From Arthrobacter alkaliphilus (GTDB lineage Bacteria; Actinomycetota; Actinomycetes; Actinomycetales; Micrococcaceae): a stretch of DNA of 64,000 nt. Each line of letters starts with the position of its first letter. The first letter of the stretch is position 1. Location: positions 62,001-126,000 of the forward strand of contig NZ_JAKEEC010000008.1 of the NCBI RefSeq assembly GCF_021483235.1, given 5' to 3'. The notes below the pieces were generated by a model. It made no database searches. It saw nothing but the letters and a program-made list of their open reading frames with translations, and had not been told where the DNA came from. Positions 25,826 to 37,698 of the stretch are shown here, piece after piece. The position numbers and the translations under genes are program-made.

Positions 25826-26950
25826 GTGAAGTTCAGAGTCGAGCGGGATGTCTTGGCAGAAGCCGTCACATGGACAGCCCGGTCCTTGTCTCCGCGGCCG
25901 CCCGTACCGGTACTCTCAGGCCTCCTGCTCAAAGCAGAAGCCGGAACACTCAGCCTTTCGAGCTTTGACTACGAGACCTCCGCGCGTCTGGAGATACCGG
26001 CTGACATCACAACAGAGGGGACCATTTTGGTTTCCGGCCGCCTCCTGGCCGATATTTGCCGCAGCCTCCCCTCTGCTCCCGTCGACATCGAAACCGACGG
26101 CAGCAAGGTCACGCTCACATGCCGCCGAAGCAGCTTCCATCTCGCGACCATGCCCGAATCCGAGTACCCCCCGCTTCCGGCACTTCCCGCGATCAGCGGA
26201 ACCCTGCCCGGCGACGCCTTCGCGCAAGCCGTTTCGCAGGTCATCATCGCGGCCAGCAGGGATGACACCCTGCCGATCCTCACCGGTGTCCGGATGGAGA
26301 TCGAGGATGACATGATCACCCTCCTCGCCACCGACCGTTACCGCCTCGCCATGCGGGAAGTACCGTGGAAACCCGTCACCCCGGGAATTTCCACAAGTGC
26401 CTTGGTGAAATCCAAGACGCTCAACGAGGTGGCCAAGACCCTCGGCGGCAGCGGCGACATCCATCTCGCACTCGCAGATGACGAAAGCCGCCTGATTGGC
26501 TTCGAAAGCGGCGGCCGCACCACCACGTCCTTGCTGGTCGACGGCGACTATCCGAAGATCCGGTCCTTGTTCCCGGATTCCACGCCGATCCATGCAACGG
26601 TCCAGACCCAGGAACTCGTTGAAGCTGTTCGCCGCGTATCCCTGGTTGCCGAACGGAACACCCCTGTTCGCTTGGCATTCACGCAGGGCCAATTGAACCT
26701 CGATGCCGGTACCGGCGAAGACGCGCAGGCCTCCGAGGAACTGGAAGCCCAGCTCAGCGGCGAAGACATCACAGTGGCCTTCAACCCGCATTACCTGGTG
26801 GAAGGCCTGAGCGTGATCGAAACCAAGTTCGTGCGCTTCTCCTTCACCACGGCGCCCAAACCGGCCATGATTACCGCCCAGGTTGACGCTGACGGCGATG
26901 ACAAGGGCGACTACCGCTATCTCGTGATGCCTGTCCGCCTCCCCAACTAG
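25826..26950 (+). CDS. dnaN: DNA polymerase III beta sliding clamp
   Basis: A 374-residue beta clamp, the ring that tethers DNA polymerase III to DNA and binds many repair partners. The GTG start (VKFRVERDVLAEAV) gives the normal clamp length and first beta strand; upstream extension is rejected. Three repeated clamp domains are visible, including LLATDRYRLAMRE and the C-terminal YRYLVMPVRL that forms the peptide-binding pocket. It sits directly right of oriC and is followed by gnd and recF on the same strand. Confidence 0.98.
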   Translation: MKFRVERDVLAEAVTWTARSLSPRPPVPVLSGLLLKAEAGTLSLSSFDYETSARLEIPADITTEGTILVSGRLLADICRSLPSAPVDIETDGSKVTLTCRRSSFHLATMPESEYPPLPALPAISGTLPGDAFAQAVSQVIIAASRDDTLPILTGVRMEIEDDMITLLATDRYRLAMREVPWKPVTPGISTSALVKSKTLNEVAKTLGGSGDIHLALADDESRLIGFESGGRTTTSLLVDGDYPKIRSLFPDSTPIHATVQTQELVEAVRRVSLVAERNTPVRLAFTQGQLNLDAGTGEDAQASEELEAQLSGEDITVAFNPHYLVEGLSVIETKFVRFSFTTAPKPAMITAQVDADGDDKGDYRYLVMPVRLPN

Positions 26951-27026
26951 TCGCCGGCGGCCCCCACGGCCAGGGAACCCTGGCGGCGTGGGCCCAACCA
27001 CACCAACGCAGAAAAGAGTTCACACC

Positions 27027-27911
27027 GTGCACATCGGACTAATCGGCCTTGGAAAAATGGGTTTCAACATGCGTGAACGCATGCGGAACGGCGGAATCGA
27101 AGTCACTGGCTTCGACCAAAATCAGGACGTCGCCGACGTCGCGTCGATTGACGAACTGATTGCCGCCCTTCCAACACCGCGCCTGGTCTGGGTCATGGTT
27201 CCCTCGGGCGCCATCACCGATGCCGTGATCACCGAACTCGGCGAAAAGCTTTCTGCCGGGGACATGGTGATCGACGGCGGCAACTCGCGCTTCACCGAAG
27301 ACCAAAAACACTCCATTTTCCTGGCCTCCAAGGACATCCGCTTCGCCGATTGCGGTGTTTCGGGCGGTGTCTGGGGCCTGCAGAACGGTTACGGGCTCAT
27401 GGCAGGCGGCTCGGACGAAGACATCGCACTCGCCATGCCGGTATTCGACGCACTCCGTCCTGAAGGTGACCGTGCCGACAGCTTCGTCCACGTGGGCGGC
27501 GTCGGAGCAGGCCACTACGCGAAGATGGTCCACAACGGCATCGAATACGGTCTGATGCAGGCCTACGCCGAAGGCTACGAGCTGCTCGCCGCCAAGGACA
27601 TCATCAAGGACCTTCCCGGCACCTTCCGTGCTTGGCAAAAAGGCACGGTTGTACGCTCCTGGCTGCTGGACCTCATGGTCAAAGCCCTGGATGAGGACCC
27701 GGGCCTGGCCTCCATCGGGGACTACGTCGAGGACTCGGGCGAAGGCCGCTGGACCGTTGAAGAAGCCATCGCCAACGCGATCCCCGCGCCGGCCATCACC
27801 GCCGCGCTGTTCGCCCGCTTCTCCTCGCGGGAAGACAGCTCACCGGCCATGAAGATGGTGTCCGCGCTGCGCAACCAGTTTGGCGGACACGCCACCCGTC
27901 CGGCCAACTAG
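27027..27911 (+). CDS. gnd: 6-phosphogluconate dehydrogenase, decarboxylating (short form)
   Basis: A 294-residue member of the 6-phosphogluconate dehydrogenase family of the short GndA type. It has the dinucleotide loop IGLIGLGKMG at the N-terminus, the substrate signature VIDGGNSRF, the catalytic region VSGGVWGLQNGYGLM and KMVHNGIEYGLMQAY. It oxidises 6-phosphogluconate to ribulose 5-phosphate in the pentose phosphate pathway. The GTG at 27027 places the Rossmann strand at the very N-terminus; an upstream start adds 13 residues. Its insertion between dnaN and recF is a known actinobacterial arrangement. Confidence 0.93.
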   Translation: MHIGLIGLGKMGFNMRERMRNGGIEVTGFDQNQDVADVASIDELIAALPTPRLVWVMVPSGAITDAVITELGEKLSAGDMVIDGGNSRFTEDQKHSIFLASKDIRFADCGVSGGVWGLQNGYGLMAGGSDEDIALAMPVFDALRPEGDRADSFVHVGGVGAGHYAKMVHNGIEYGLMQAYAEGYELLAAKDIIKDLPGTFRAWQKGTVVRSWLLDLMVKALDEDPGLASIGDYVEDSGEGRWTVEEAIANAIPAPAITAALFARFSSREDSSPAMKMVSALRNQFGGHATRPAN

Positions 27912-27934
27912 GCCCCGGCCGACCAGCAGTACGC

Positions 27935-29128
27935 GTGTATCTCGAGCATCTTTCGCTGACCGATTTCCGCAGCTACGCGCAGGTTGACCTCAAGCTGGGC
28001 CCCGGCGTGACGGTCCTCGTGGGGTCCAACGGCATCGGTAAGACGAACCTCATGGAAGCCATCGGATACTTGGCCACCTTGAGTTCACACCGCGTCAGTA
28101 CGGATGCACCACTCCTGCGCTTCGGCACGGAGCGTGCTTTGGTCCGGGCGAAGCTTGTCCGCGGTGAGCAGTCGACGGTGGTCGAGCTCGAAATCAATGC
28201 CGGCCGAGCCAACCGTGGCCGGATCAACCGCGGAAACCCTGTGCGCGCCCGCGACATCCTGGGCATTTGCCAGACAGTGCTCTTCGCCCCGGAAGACCTG
28301 GCCTTGGTCAAGGGTGATCCGTCCAACCGCCGGCGCTTCATGGACGAACTGCTGGTCAGCCTCCTGCCAGCGCACGCGGCCACCCGCAGCGACTACGACC
28401 GCGTGCTCAAACAGCGCAACGCCCTGTTGAAATCGGCCCGGACCGGGAAATTCACCGCGGCCCACGAGGCAACCTTGGATGTGTGGGACCAGCATATGGC
28501 GCGGGCCGGTGCCGAGCTCCTGCATGCACGGCTTGAACTCGTCGAACTGCTTCTACCCCACCTCAAACGCGCGTACGCGCTTTTGACGGACGGATCGAAG
28601 GAAGCAAGCGCGGTCTACCGGTCCACCATCCAGGGTGCATTGGACGACGACGGCGGTCCCTCCGAGCGGCCCGCTCAAGGTCCGGACGGGGTTGAGGATC
28701 TCCGGGGATTGTCCGTGGAACAGCTCACCGAGCGCTACGTCCAGGCTTTCGCTGCTTCGCGCCGCAAGGAGTTGGAGCGTGGAATTTCCCTCGTCGGACC
28801 CCACCGCGACGAGCTCGAATTGGTTCTTGGCCAAGCTCCAGCCAAGGGCTATGCCTCCCATGGCGAAACATGGTCCATGTGCCTCTCCCTGCGGCTGGCC
28901 TCCTACTACGTCATGCTCGATGACACCCGGACCGGCGGTTCTGCTCCGATACTCATCCTCGATGATGTGTTCGCCGAACTGGACGTGCAGCGCAGGCGTA
29001 AACTGGCCGCAATAGTGGCCGGCGCCGAACAGGTTTTGGTGACGGCCGCCGTCGACGCCGACATTCCCGAGGAACTTGCGGGGCGGCGCGTGAAGGTTGT
29101 TCCCGGAGGCATCGATGGAGAAGGATAG
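27935..29128 (+). CDS. recF: DNA replication and repair protein RecF
   Basis: A 397-residue SMC-like ATPase that with RecO and RecR loads RecA at single-strand gaps. LEHLSLTDFRSYAQVDL opens the protein, with Walker A LVGSNGIGKTNLMEAI, the signature region around GETWSMCLSLRLASY and Walker B APILILDDVFAELD. The start is GTG, 23 nt after gnd, without a strong ribosome binding site, suggesting coupling to the upstream gene. Its 3' end overlaps dciA by 14 nt. Confidence 0.97.
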   Translation: MYLEHLSLTDFRSYAQVDLKLGPGVTVLVGSNGIGKTNLMEAIGYLATLSSHRVSTDAPLLRFGTERALVRAKLVRGEQSTVVELEINAGRANRGRINRGNPVRARDILGICQTVLFAPEDLALVKGDPSNRRRFMDELLVSLLPAHAATRSDYDRVLKQRNALLKSARTGKFTAAHEATLDVWDQHMARAGAELLHARLELVELLLPHLKRAYALLTDGSKEASAVYRSTIQGALDDDGGPSERPAQGPDGVEDLRGLSVEQLTERYVQAFAASRRKELERGISLVGPHRDELELVLGQAPAKGYASHGETWSMCLSLRLASYYVMLDDTRTGGSAPILILDDVFAELDVQRRRKLAAIVAGAEQVLVTAAVDADIPEELAGRRVKVVPGGIDGEG

Positions 29129-29669
29129 GCCGGGCGGACGCCAGCCGGGCAGGGACCCGGACGAGATTGACGCTGCCCAATCAGCTCTGAACCGCATGCG
29201 CGAGGCGGCCGCCGCACGAGGCGAAGTCCGCCGGGCCGCCCCGCGGACAGGCGCCGCTCCGCAACGCAAGGGTGTCCGCGACACCCGTGGTTTCAGCCAA
29301 TTCCATGGAAGCGGCCGGGATCCGCTTGGCTTGGGGAAAGTCGTCGGGAGGCTCGTCGCTGAACGCGGCTGGACGTCTCCAGTGGCCGTCGGTTCCGTGA
29401 TGGCCGAATGGGATGCCCTGGTGGGACCGGAGATTTCCGCGCATTGCACACCGGAGAGCTTCACCGATACCACGCTCCATGTCCGCTGCGATTCCACGGC
29501 ATGGGCAACGCAGCTCCGGCTCCTGAGCACCAGCCTCCTGGAGATGTTCCGAAAGGAACTCGGTGACGGAGTGGTGACTTCCATCCAGGTCCTCGCGCCG
29601 ACCGCACCGAGCTGGCGGAAGGGCGCCCGAAGCGTCAATGGGCGAGGCCCCCGGGATACCTACGGGTAA
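29115..29669 (+). CDS. dciA: DciA/DUF721 family replication protein
   Basis: A 184-residue DUF721 protein. The first 70 residues are charged and likely disordered (DEIDAAQSALNRMREAAAAR), followed by the compact DciA-type KH-like fold with WDALVGPEISAHCTPESF, LHVRCDSTAWATQLRLLS and LLEMFRKELGDGVV. DciA is the ancestral loader of the DnaB replicative helicase in most bacteria without DnaC or DnaI. The start has GGAGG six bases upstream and is inside the recF coding end, so translation is coupled. The recF-dciA-gyrB order is standard in actinobacteria. Confidence 0.9.
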   Translation: MEKDRPGGRQPGRDPDEIDAAQSALNRMREAAAARGEVRRAAPRTGAAPQRKGVRDTRGFSQFHGSGRDPLGLGKVVGRLVAERGWTSPVAVGSVMAEWDALVGPEISAHCTPESFTDTTLHVRCDSTAWATQLRLLSTSLLEMFRKELGDGVVTSIQVLAPTAPSWRKGARSVNGRGPRDTYG

Positions 29670-32142
<2,473 letters not shown>

Positions 32143-32204
32143 ACAGGCCAAAAGCCTAGAAATATTCCAGTACTGACATATACCTGAAACGGAAATCATA
32201 AACC

Positions 32205-34934
32205 ATGAGTGAAGAAACACCTGAGGTTCCCGCCGGGTCGGCCGACCTGCCGGAACCCGTGCTTGAGGGCGACGTGCTGACCGACCGCGTGGACCAGGTG
32301 GACCTGCAGACCGAAATGCAGCGTTCATACCTGGACTACGCCATGGCCGTGATCGTTGGCCGTGCGCTTCCGGACGTCCGCGACGGCCTGAAGCCGGTCC
32401 ACCGGCGCGTTCTCTACGCGATGTTCGACGGCGGCTACCGCCCCGACCGCTCCTTCAACAAATGCGCCCGTGTTGTGGGGGAGGTCATGGGCCAGTACCA
32501 CCCGCACGGTGACACGGCGATTTACGATGCCTTGGTCCGCCTCATCCAGGACTGGACGATGCGTTATCCGCTCGCCCTCGGCCAGGGCAACTTCGGTTCC
32601 CCGGGCAACGACGGCGCCGCTGCCCCGCGGTACACCGAAACCAAGATGGCGCCGCTGGCGATGGAGATGGTCCGGGACATCGACGAGGAAACCGTCGACT
32701 TCCAGGACAACTACGACGGCAAGAACCAGGAACCCACCATCCTGCCGGCGCGTTTCCCCAACCTGCTGGTCAACGGTTCCTCCGGCATCGCCGTCGGCAT
32801 GGCCACCAATATCCCGCCGCACAACCTCCGCGAAGTCGCCGAAGGCGTGCAGTGGTACCTGGCCAACCCTTCGGCCAGCCGCGAAGAACTGCTCGAGGCA
32901 TTGCTCGTGCGCATCAAAGGTCCGGACTTCCCGACCGGTGCCACCATCCTCGGCCACAAGGGCATCGAGGACGCGTACCGGACCGGACGCGGCTCCATCA
33001 CGATGCGCGCGGTGGTGAATGTCGAGGAACTCCAGGGCCGCACATGCCTGGTGGTCACCGAACTTCCGTACCAGGCAAACCCGGACAACCTTGCCATCAA
33101 GATCGCCGAGCTGGTCAAGGACGGCAAGATCCAAGGCATCGCGGACCTCCGCGACGAGACGTCCGGCCGTACCGGCCAGCGGCTCGTGATCGTGCTCAAG
33201 CGCGACGCCGTGGCCAAGGTTGTGCTCAACAACCTCTACAAGCACACCCAGCTGCAGGACAATTTCGGTGCCAACATGCTGGCGATCGTCGACGGCGTCC
33301 CGCGTACGCTGAGCCTGGACGCCTTCATCCGGCACTGGGTGGCCCACCAGATGAGCGTCATTGTCCGGCGGACCCGCTACCGCTTGCGCAAAGCCGAGGA
33401 AGAGGCGCACATCCTGCGCGCTCTGCTGAAGGCGCTGGACATGCTGGACGAGGTCATTGCACTCATCCGCGCCTCCAACACCACTGAGGCGGCCCGTGAC
33501 GGCCTGATGGGACTGCTGGAGATCGACGAACTCCAGGCCCGCGCCATCCTCGACATGCAGCTCCGCCGGCTCGCCGCGTTGGAACGGCAGAAGATCCAGG
33601 ACCGGCACGCCGAGCTCGAAGCCATGATCACGGAATACAACGCGGTCCTGGCCTCCGAGCAGCGCCAACGCGACATCATCAGCCAGGAACTGGCCGAAAT
33701 CGTGGCCAAGCACGGCGATGAGCGCCGGACGCACATCCTTATGGGCTTCGACGGTGACATGTCCATGGAAGACCTCATCCCCGAGGAAGAAGTGGTGGTC
33801 ACCATCACCCGCGGCGGATACGTCAAGCGCACCCGCAGCGACAACTACCGCTCGCAGCAGCGGGGCGGCAAGGGCGTCAAGGGTGCCCAGCTTCGTGGCG
33901 ACGACGTCGTGGAGCACTTCTTCGTCACAACCACCCACCACTGGTTGCTGTTCTTCACCAACCTGGGCCGCGTGTACCGGGCGAAGGCGTACGAGCTTGC
34001 CGAGGCCGGCCGCGATGCCAAGGGACAGCACGTGGCAAACCTTCTGGCCTTCCAGCCGGACGAGCACATCGCCCAGGTCCTTGACTTGCGCGACTATGAG
34101 CAAGCCCCGTACCTGGTGCTCGCCACCAAGAACGGCCTTGTGAAGAAGACGCGCCTGGAAGACTACGACACCAACCGAACAGCCGGCGTCATCGCCATCA
34201 ACCTTCGGGACGGGGACGAACTCGTCTCGGCGCAGCTTGTGTCCGAAACCGACGATCTCCTCCTGGTCTCCCGCAAGGGCCAGTCAATCCGCTTCACGGC
34301 CACCGACGAGGCACTGCGCCCCATGGGTCGAGCCACGTCGGGTGTGACCGGCATGAAGTTCCGCGAAGACGACGAACTCCTCGCGGCCGACGTCGTGCAG
34401 GACGGATCGTTCGTGTTCGTGGTCACCGAAGGCGGCTACGCCAAGCGCACCGCCGTCGAGGAGTACCGGCTCCAGGGCCGTGGCGGCCTTGGCATCAAGG
34501 TGGCCAAGCTCCAGGAAGAGCGGGGCGACCTTGTCGGTGCGCTGATCGTCAACGAAGAAGACGAGGTCCTGGTGGTCATGGAGGGCGGCAAGATTGTCCG
34601 TTCCGCCGTCGCGGGCGTCCCTGCCAAGGGCCGCGACACCATGGGCGTTATCTTCGCGAAGCCTGACAAGAACGACCGCATCATCGAGGTGGCCCGCAAC
34701 AGCGAACGCGGCCTTGACGAGTCCGACGACGATGAGGGCACCGACGACGCATCAAGCGTCAATAGTGTCGAAAATCCCGCCGGAGGAACGTCCGAGGCGG
34801 ACGATGACGTAACGTTGGCTGCAAACGGCGGCGCCGATCAGGCGACCGCGACGGCCGAATCGGGATCGGCCGCAGGATCCGGTAATGGGTCCGGCGTCGA
34901 GCTGAACGAAGACAATACCGGAGGTAACGAGTGA
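32205..34934 (+). CDS. gyrA: DNA gyrase subunit A
   Basis: A 909-residue subunit that cuts and rejoins [23 protein letters not shown] and the catalytic tyrosine in AAPRYTETK (Tyr143) are present, as is the quinolone-determining segment [14 protein letters not shown], with Thr and Asp at the positions of E. coli Ser83 and Asp87. The C-terminal beta-pinwheel contains the GyrA box ([11 protein letters not shown]). After about residue 830 a Glu/Asp/Gly/Ser-rich tail of 80 residues is unlike the compact E. coli protein. The last codons overlap the next gene by 4 nt. Confidence 0.97.
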   Translation: MSEETPEVPAGSADLPEPVLEGDVLTDRVDQVDLQTEMQRSYLDYAMAVIVGRALPDVRDGLKPVHRRVLYAMFDGGYRPDRSFNKCARVVGEVMGQYHPHGDTAIYDALVRLIQDWTMRYPLALGQGNFGSPGNDGAAAPRYTETKMAPLAMEMVRDIDEETVDFQDNYDGKNQEPTILPARFPNLLVNGSSGIAVGMATNIPPHNLREVAEGVQWYLANPSASREELLEALLVRIKGPDFPTGATILGHKGIEDAYRTGRGSITMRAVVNVEELQGRTCLVVTELPYQANPDNLAIKIAELVKDGKIQGIADLRDETSGRTGQRLVIVLKRDAVAKVVLNNLYKHTQLQDNFGANMLAIVDGVPRTLSLDAFIRHWVAHQMSVIVRRTRYRLRKAEEEAHILRALLKALDMLDEVIALIRASNTTEAARDGLMGLLEIDELQARAILDMQLRRLAALERQKIQDRHAELEAMITEYNAVLASEQRQRDIISQELAEIVAKHGDERRTHILMGFDGDMSMEDLIPEEEVVVTITRGGYVKRTRSDNYRSQQRGGKGVKGAQLRGDDVVEHFFVTTTHHWLLFFTNLGRVYRAKAYELAEAGRDAKGQHVANLLAFQPDEHIAQVLDLRDYEQAPYLVLATKNGLVKKTRLEDYDTNRTAGVIAINLRDGDELVSAQLVSETDDLLLVSRKGQSIRFTATDEALRPMGRATSGVTGMKFREDDELLAADVVQDGSFVFVVTEGGYAKRTAVEEYRLQGRGGLGIKVAKLQEERGDLVGALIVNEEDEVLVVMEGGKIVRSAVAGVPAKGRDTMGVIFAKPDKNDRIIEVARNSERGLDESDDDEGTDDASSVNSVENPAGGTSEADDDVTLAANGGADQATATAESGSAAGSGNGSGVELNEDNTGGNE

Positions 34935-35626
34935 GTAATTCGGACTCATATCCCAAGCCGAGTACGGGTGTCCCTGGAGGATTGCGGCAGCCGTCGGCTA
35001 CTCCACGGGTAGACGCACCGGCCCGTCCCCAACAGCGGCCTGCGGCATCCGGCCCGGGTGCGGCAGGAACCGGCGCGGAAAGGGTTCCAGGCCAGCGACC
35101 GGCGGTTCCCGGTCAGCGACCCGCTGTTCCTGGACAGCGCCCCGCAGGCACACAGCGTCCTGCCGGCCAGCGCCCCGCCGTGCCCGGCCAGCGCCCAGTG
35201 CAGGGCCAGCAGCGGCCCGCCGCAGGGACCCCGGGGCTCGTGAAGCCAGCACCCAAGGCGAAGGTCCGCCGCGCGCGTTTGCTCGTCAGCAAGGTTGATC
35301 CGTGGTCTGTCCTGAAAATGGCATTCCTCTTGTCCGTTGCCTTGGGCATCGTGACCGTGATTGCCGCAATCGTGCTTTGGACCGTTCTGGACCTCACCGG
35401 CATTTTCAACCAGGTGGACAGCCTTCTTGGTACCCTGGCGGGCTCGGAAAGCGGGGGCTTCGAACTCAAGAAGGTCGCATCCCTCGGCCAAGTAGCCTCC
35501 TTCGCCACCATTATTGCCGTGGTGAATGTTGTGCTGCTCACCGCTTTGTCCATGTTGAGCGCCGTGCTTTATAACATTGCTGCAACTCTCGTGGGCGGCA
35601 TTGGAGTGACCCTCACCGACGACTAG
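34931..35626 (+). CDS. DUF3566 transmembrane protein
   Basis: A 231-residue protein encoded in a GTGA overlap with gyrA. The first 115 residues are Pro/Gln/Arg-rich with several PGQRPAV-type repeats (disordered, cytoplasmic), followed by a basic patch ([17 protein letters not shown]) and two hydrophobic helices separated by about 50 residues, the DUF3566 arrangement. Homologues immediately follow gyrA throughout actinobacteria (the mycobacterial counterpart is the Rv0007 type). The function is unknown; membrane anchoring near gyrase or division sites is speculation. Confidence 0.85.
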   Translation: MSNSDSYPKPSTGVPGGLRQPSATPRVDAPARPQQRPAASGPGAAGTGAERVPGQRPAVPGQRPAVPGQRPAGTQRPAGQRPAVPGQRPVQGQQRPAAGTPGLVKPAPKAKVRRARLLVSKVDPWSVLKMAFLLSVALGIVTVIAAIVLWTVLDLTGIFNQVDSLLGTLAGSESGGFELKKVASLGQVASFATIIAVVNVVLLTALSMLSAVLYNIAATLVGGIGVTLTDD

Positions 35627-35684
35627 GCCAAGCCGTCGGAAATTGAGGCAAATTGCTGGAAAACAGTGGTGGAAATACCTCGAT

Positions 35685-35714
35685 TTGAGATCGGGCCGGG
35701 ATGTGCTGTAAAGT
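35685..35714 (+). promoter_or_regulatory. Promoter of tRNA-Ile
   Basis: TTGAGA (35685-35690) and TAAAGT (35709-35714) spaced by 18 nt; the tRNA begins 25 nt after the -10 element. Confidence 0.55.
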
Positions 35715-35739
35715 CGTGTCTCGGCCCGAAGAGGTATCG

Positions 35740-35813
35740 GGGCGTATAGCTCAGGCGGTTAGAGCGCTTCGCTGATAACGAAGAGGTCCCAGGTTCAAGT
35801 CCTGGTACGCCCA
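35740..35813 (+). tRNA. tRNA-Ile (GAT)
   Basis: A complete cloverleaf: acceptor GGGCGTA/TACGCCC, D-arm TAGCTCAGGCGGTTAGAGC, anticodon loop CTGATAA with anticodon GAT, T-arm GGTTCAAGTCC and discriminator A. The CCA is not encoded. Located downstream of gyrA, as is typical for actinobacteria. Confidence 0.97.
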
Positions 35814-35870
35814 CGGAACCTGCACAGGTTTTGCTAATGGTTCGGGAAACTGAACCGGAACGGGGTGCAT

Positions 35871-35987
35871 GTGAAGAAGTTGCTGGTAGTTGCAGCTGCG
35901 ATCGCAGGCGTCCTGCTCTTCAAAAAAGTGCAGGAATCCGAAGCCCAGAAGACAGTCTGGAGCAAGGCAACCGACACGGTTGACTAG
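35871..35987 (+). CDS. DLW-39 family small protein
   Basis: A 38-residue peptide starting at GTG: KKLLVVAAAIAGVLLFKKVQ, then a charged end with TVWSKATDTVD. It has one hydrophobic helix and a short soluble tail. The size, the tryptophan in the tail and the position between the gyrA-linked tRNA genes match the DLW-39 family of actinobacterial small proteins, whose function is not known. A second in-frame GTG two codons upstream is an alternative start. It is too short for standard ORF cut-offs. Confidence 0.8.
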   Translation: MKKLLVVAAAIAGVLLFKKVQESEAQKTVWSKATDTVD

Positions 35988-36060
35988 CGAGAGACGCCCT
36001 GTCCGGAAGTGGTGAAAACCATCGAAAGAACTAGGGTAGTATGGACGGGTTGCTTCTTAT

Positions 36061-36136
36061 GGGGGCATGGCGCAATTGGTAGCGCACCTGCTTTGCAAGC
36101 AGGGGGTTCGGGGTTCGAGTCCCCGTGCCTCCACCA
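36061..36136 (+). tRNA. tRNA-Ala (TGC)
   Basis: Acceptor GGGGGCA/TGCCTCC, anticodon stem CCTGC/GCAGG with loop TTTGCAA (anticodon TGC), T-arm GGTTCGAGTCC, and an encoded CCA at 36134-36136. TAGTAT at 36037-36042 may be its -10 element. An intrinsic terminator follows. Confidence 0.97.
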
Positions 36137-36149
36137 TAGGAAATAATGA

Positions 36150-36187
36150 AGAGCCAGGCGGCTAGACCGTCTGGCTCTTTTGTTTTC
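36150..36187 (+). terminator. Intrinsic terminator after tRNA-Ala
   Basis: A 12-pair stem AGAGCCAGGCGG/CCGTCTGGCTCT with a 5-nt loop, followed by TTTGTTTT. Confidence 0.88.
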
Positions 36188-36396
36188 CTCAGTATGTCGC
36201 GGATTTTGGCGCGATGGTGGACGTTTTGGTCCGCTTACTCGACCGCACCACCCAGGGATCGGGCAATAGGTGGGCGGACTTCGCACCTGGTCAAAGGTTG
36301 TCTGGTTGCTGGTAAGTTGGCGGCATTGGGGTGTGCAGACGGTACTCCCGCGCACTGAAACGGATATCCGTGATGACTTCTTGCAAGGGGATATTG

Positions 36397-36939
36397 ATGC
36401 CGACGCATCGAGAAGCCAAGGCCATCCCCGTTGGCCGGATTCTTGTCGCTGCTGTCGTCGCGGTGATGACGGCGGGCTGTACTTATGTCGCGCCGTCGGC
36501 CGGTTCTGAGGTCCGAAGCACGGAGGCATCTGTGTCGATTCCCTATCCGAGTCCGACGCCGACTTCGGTTGCCGCGTCATGGGGAGCTCCGTTGTCCGGG
36601 CAGTTCGTGAGCCAAGCGGCAAGGACCACCGGCAGCGTTCGCATCACGGGAACCACTGCCGGGGCAACGCTGACTTTGGAAGGCGTCTCGGTTTCCTCTG
36701 ACCAAGATTTGAAGGTCGTGCTCAACGAGGGCGCGTTGTCCAAGGATCCCTCAGGGAACATGGTCGTCGACGACCCGAAGGGTATGGACATTGGTGCGAA
36801 CCTGAAACCCGGTGGTGGCGGTTCGCAGTCCTTCCAGTTGCCGCCGGTTCCGGCGTTCAAGGTTCGAAGCGTCACGATCGTGGACTGGCAGAACCGGGTT
36901 GCTTATGGGACAGCGGATCTGATGCCCACCAGCAGATAG
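36397..36939 (+). CDS. Lipoprotein with DM13-like domain
   Basis: A 180-residue secreted lipoprotein. A signal sequence (GRILVAAVVAVMTAGC) ends in a lipobox with the acylated cysteine near residue 28, followed by a Ser/Thr/Pro spacer (PYPSPTPTSV). The remaining 110 residues (GSVRITGTTAGATLTLEGV, DLKVVLNEGALS, VRSVTIVDWQNRVAYGTA) resemble the DM13 domain, proposed to be redox-related. The ATG at 36397 has AAGGGG upstream, and earlier starts would bury the signal peptide. It stands alone after the tRNA terminator. Confidence 0.75.
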   Translation: MPTHREAKAIPVGRILVAAVVAVMTAGCTYVAPSAGSEVRSTEASVSIPYPSPTPTSVAASWGAPLSGQFVSQAARTTGSVRITGTTAGATLTLEGVSVSSDQDLKVVLNEGALSKDPSGNMVVDDPKGMDIGANLKPGGGGSQSFQLPPVPAFKVRSVTIVDWQNRVAYGTADLMPTSR

Positions 36940-37065
36940 TCCTGCTCCCGTACCCGCCGTTCGACGCGGAAAATTCTCTGCGCGGCGCTCGTGGACCACC
37001 GACACGCGAATTCCGGTGTCGACAGGGAATTATCGCGTCGGTAGCTAATTTCCGCGTCGCCAGCT

Positions 37066-37590
37066 TTAGTGGCCGCGTCCTTGCTCCCACATTGAGGTCA
37101 GTGCCCGCAGGGGATCAACCAAGGCCTCGACGGCCCAAGCCGGAGCTTCGGCGAGGAGGGCATCCTCGAAGGCGAGCTGGGCGGGAATCACCTCGTCCAC
37201 GAGCGCGGTGCCGGTGTCTGTGAGGACGAGCAGGGACGAGCGGCCGTCCGCCGGGTTGGCCGTCCGGCTCAGCAGACCCCGGGCCTGGAGGGCGTTCAGC
37301 CGCATGGTGATCGCGGAGCGCGGGGCAAGCAGCGTCTGGGCCAGCGTCGTTGGGCTCAGCGGTTCGCCCGAACGGCGCAGCGCGGACAGCACATCCAGCT
37401 CGCCGCGGGTGAGCCCGTAGCTGGCGAGGAAGGCGTCGCTGGCTTCGAGGATGAGGCGCGAAGCGCGCAGCACGCGATGGATCACCCCGAGGCTGGCGAA
37501 GTTTAGGTCCGGGCGCAGCCGGGCCCACTCACGCTGCATTCGGTCCACCACGTCGCCATGAGCGGGCAGTCCGTCCGTGTCCTGATCCAT
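37066..37590 (-). CDS. MarR-family transcriptional regulator
   Basis: A 174-residue MarR-type winged-helix regulator: LTRGELDVLSALRRSGEPLS, recognition helix region APRSAITMRLNALQARGLLS, wing RTANPADGRSSLLVLTDTG, and flanking dimerisation helices. The ATG at 37590 has GGAGGAG just upstream; longer frames run into the divergent transporter. It faces an FUSC-family transporter across a 108 bp AT-rich promoter region with a GAAGTACTTC palindrome, so it probably represses that transporter and itself. The ligand is unknown. Confidence 0.88.
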   Translation of the reverse strand: MDQDTDGLPAHGDVVDRMQREWARLRPDLNFASLGVIHRVLRASRLILEASDAFLASYGLTRGELDVLSALRRSGEPLSPTTLAQTLLAPRSAITMRLNALQARGLLSRTANPADGRSSLLVLTDTGTALVDEVIPAQLAFEDALLAEAPAWAVEALVDPLRALTSMWEQGRGH

Positions 37591-37661
37591 CCGGCTCCTC
37601 CGCAGCCCCGTAGCCGTCGCCTCGGTCAACCAGAATAGTAGTTCATAACTGTAGTAAACTT

Positions 37662-37671
37662 GAAGTACTTC
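37662..37671. promoter_or_regulatory. Palindrome in the MarR/FUSC divergent promoter
   Basis: GAAGTACTTC, a perfect 10-mer palindrome in an AT-rich stretch between the divergent MarR and FUSC genes; a candidate MarR operator. Confidence 0.4.
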
Positions 37672-37698
37672 ATTTCTGTACCACTTCGGAAGGCGAAA

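Noticed and set aside
32325-34103. 592-codon ORF antisense to gyrA
   Set aside because: A GC-bias shadow; valine/aspartate/histidine-rich translation without a family.
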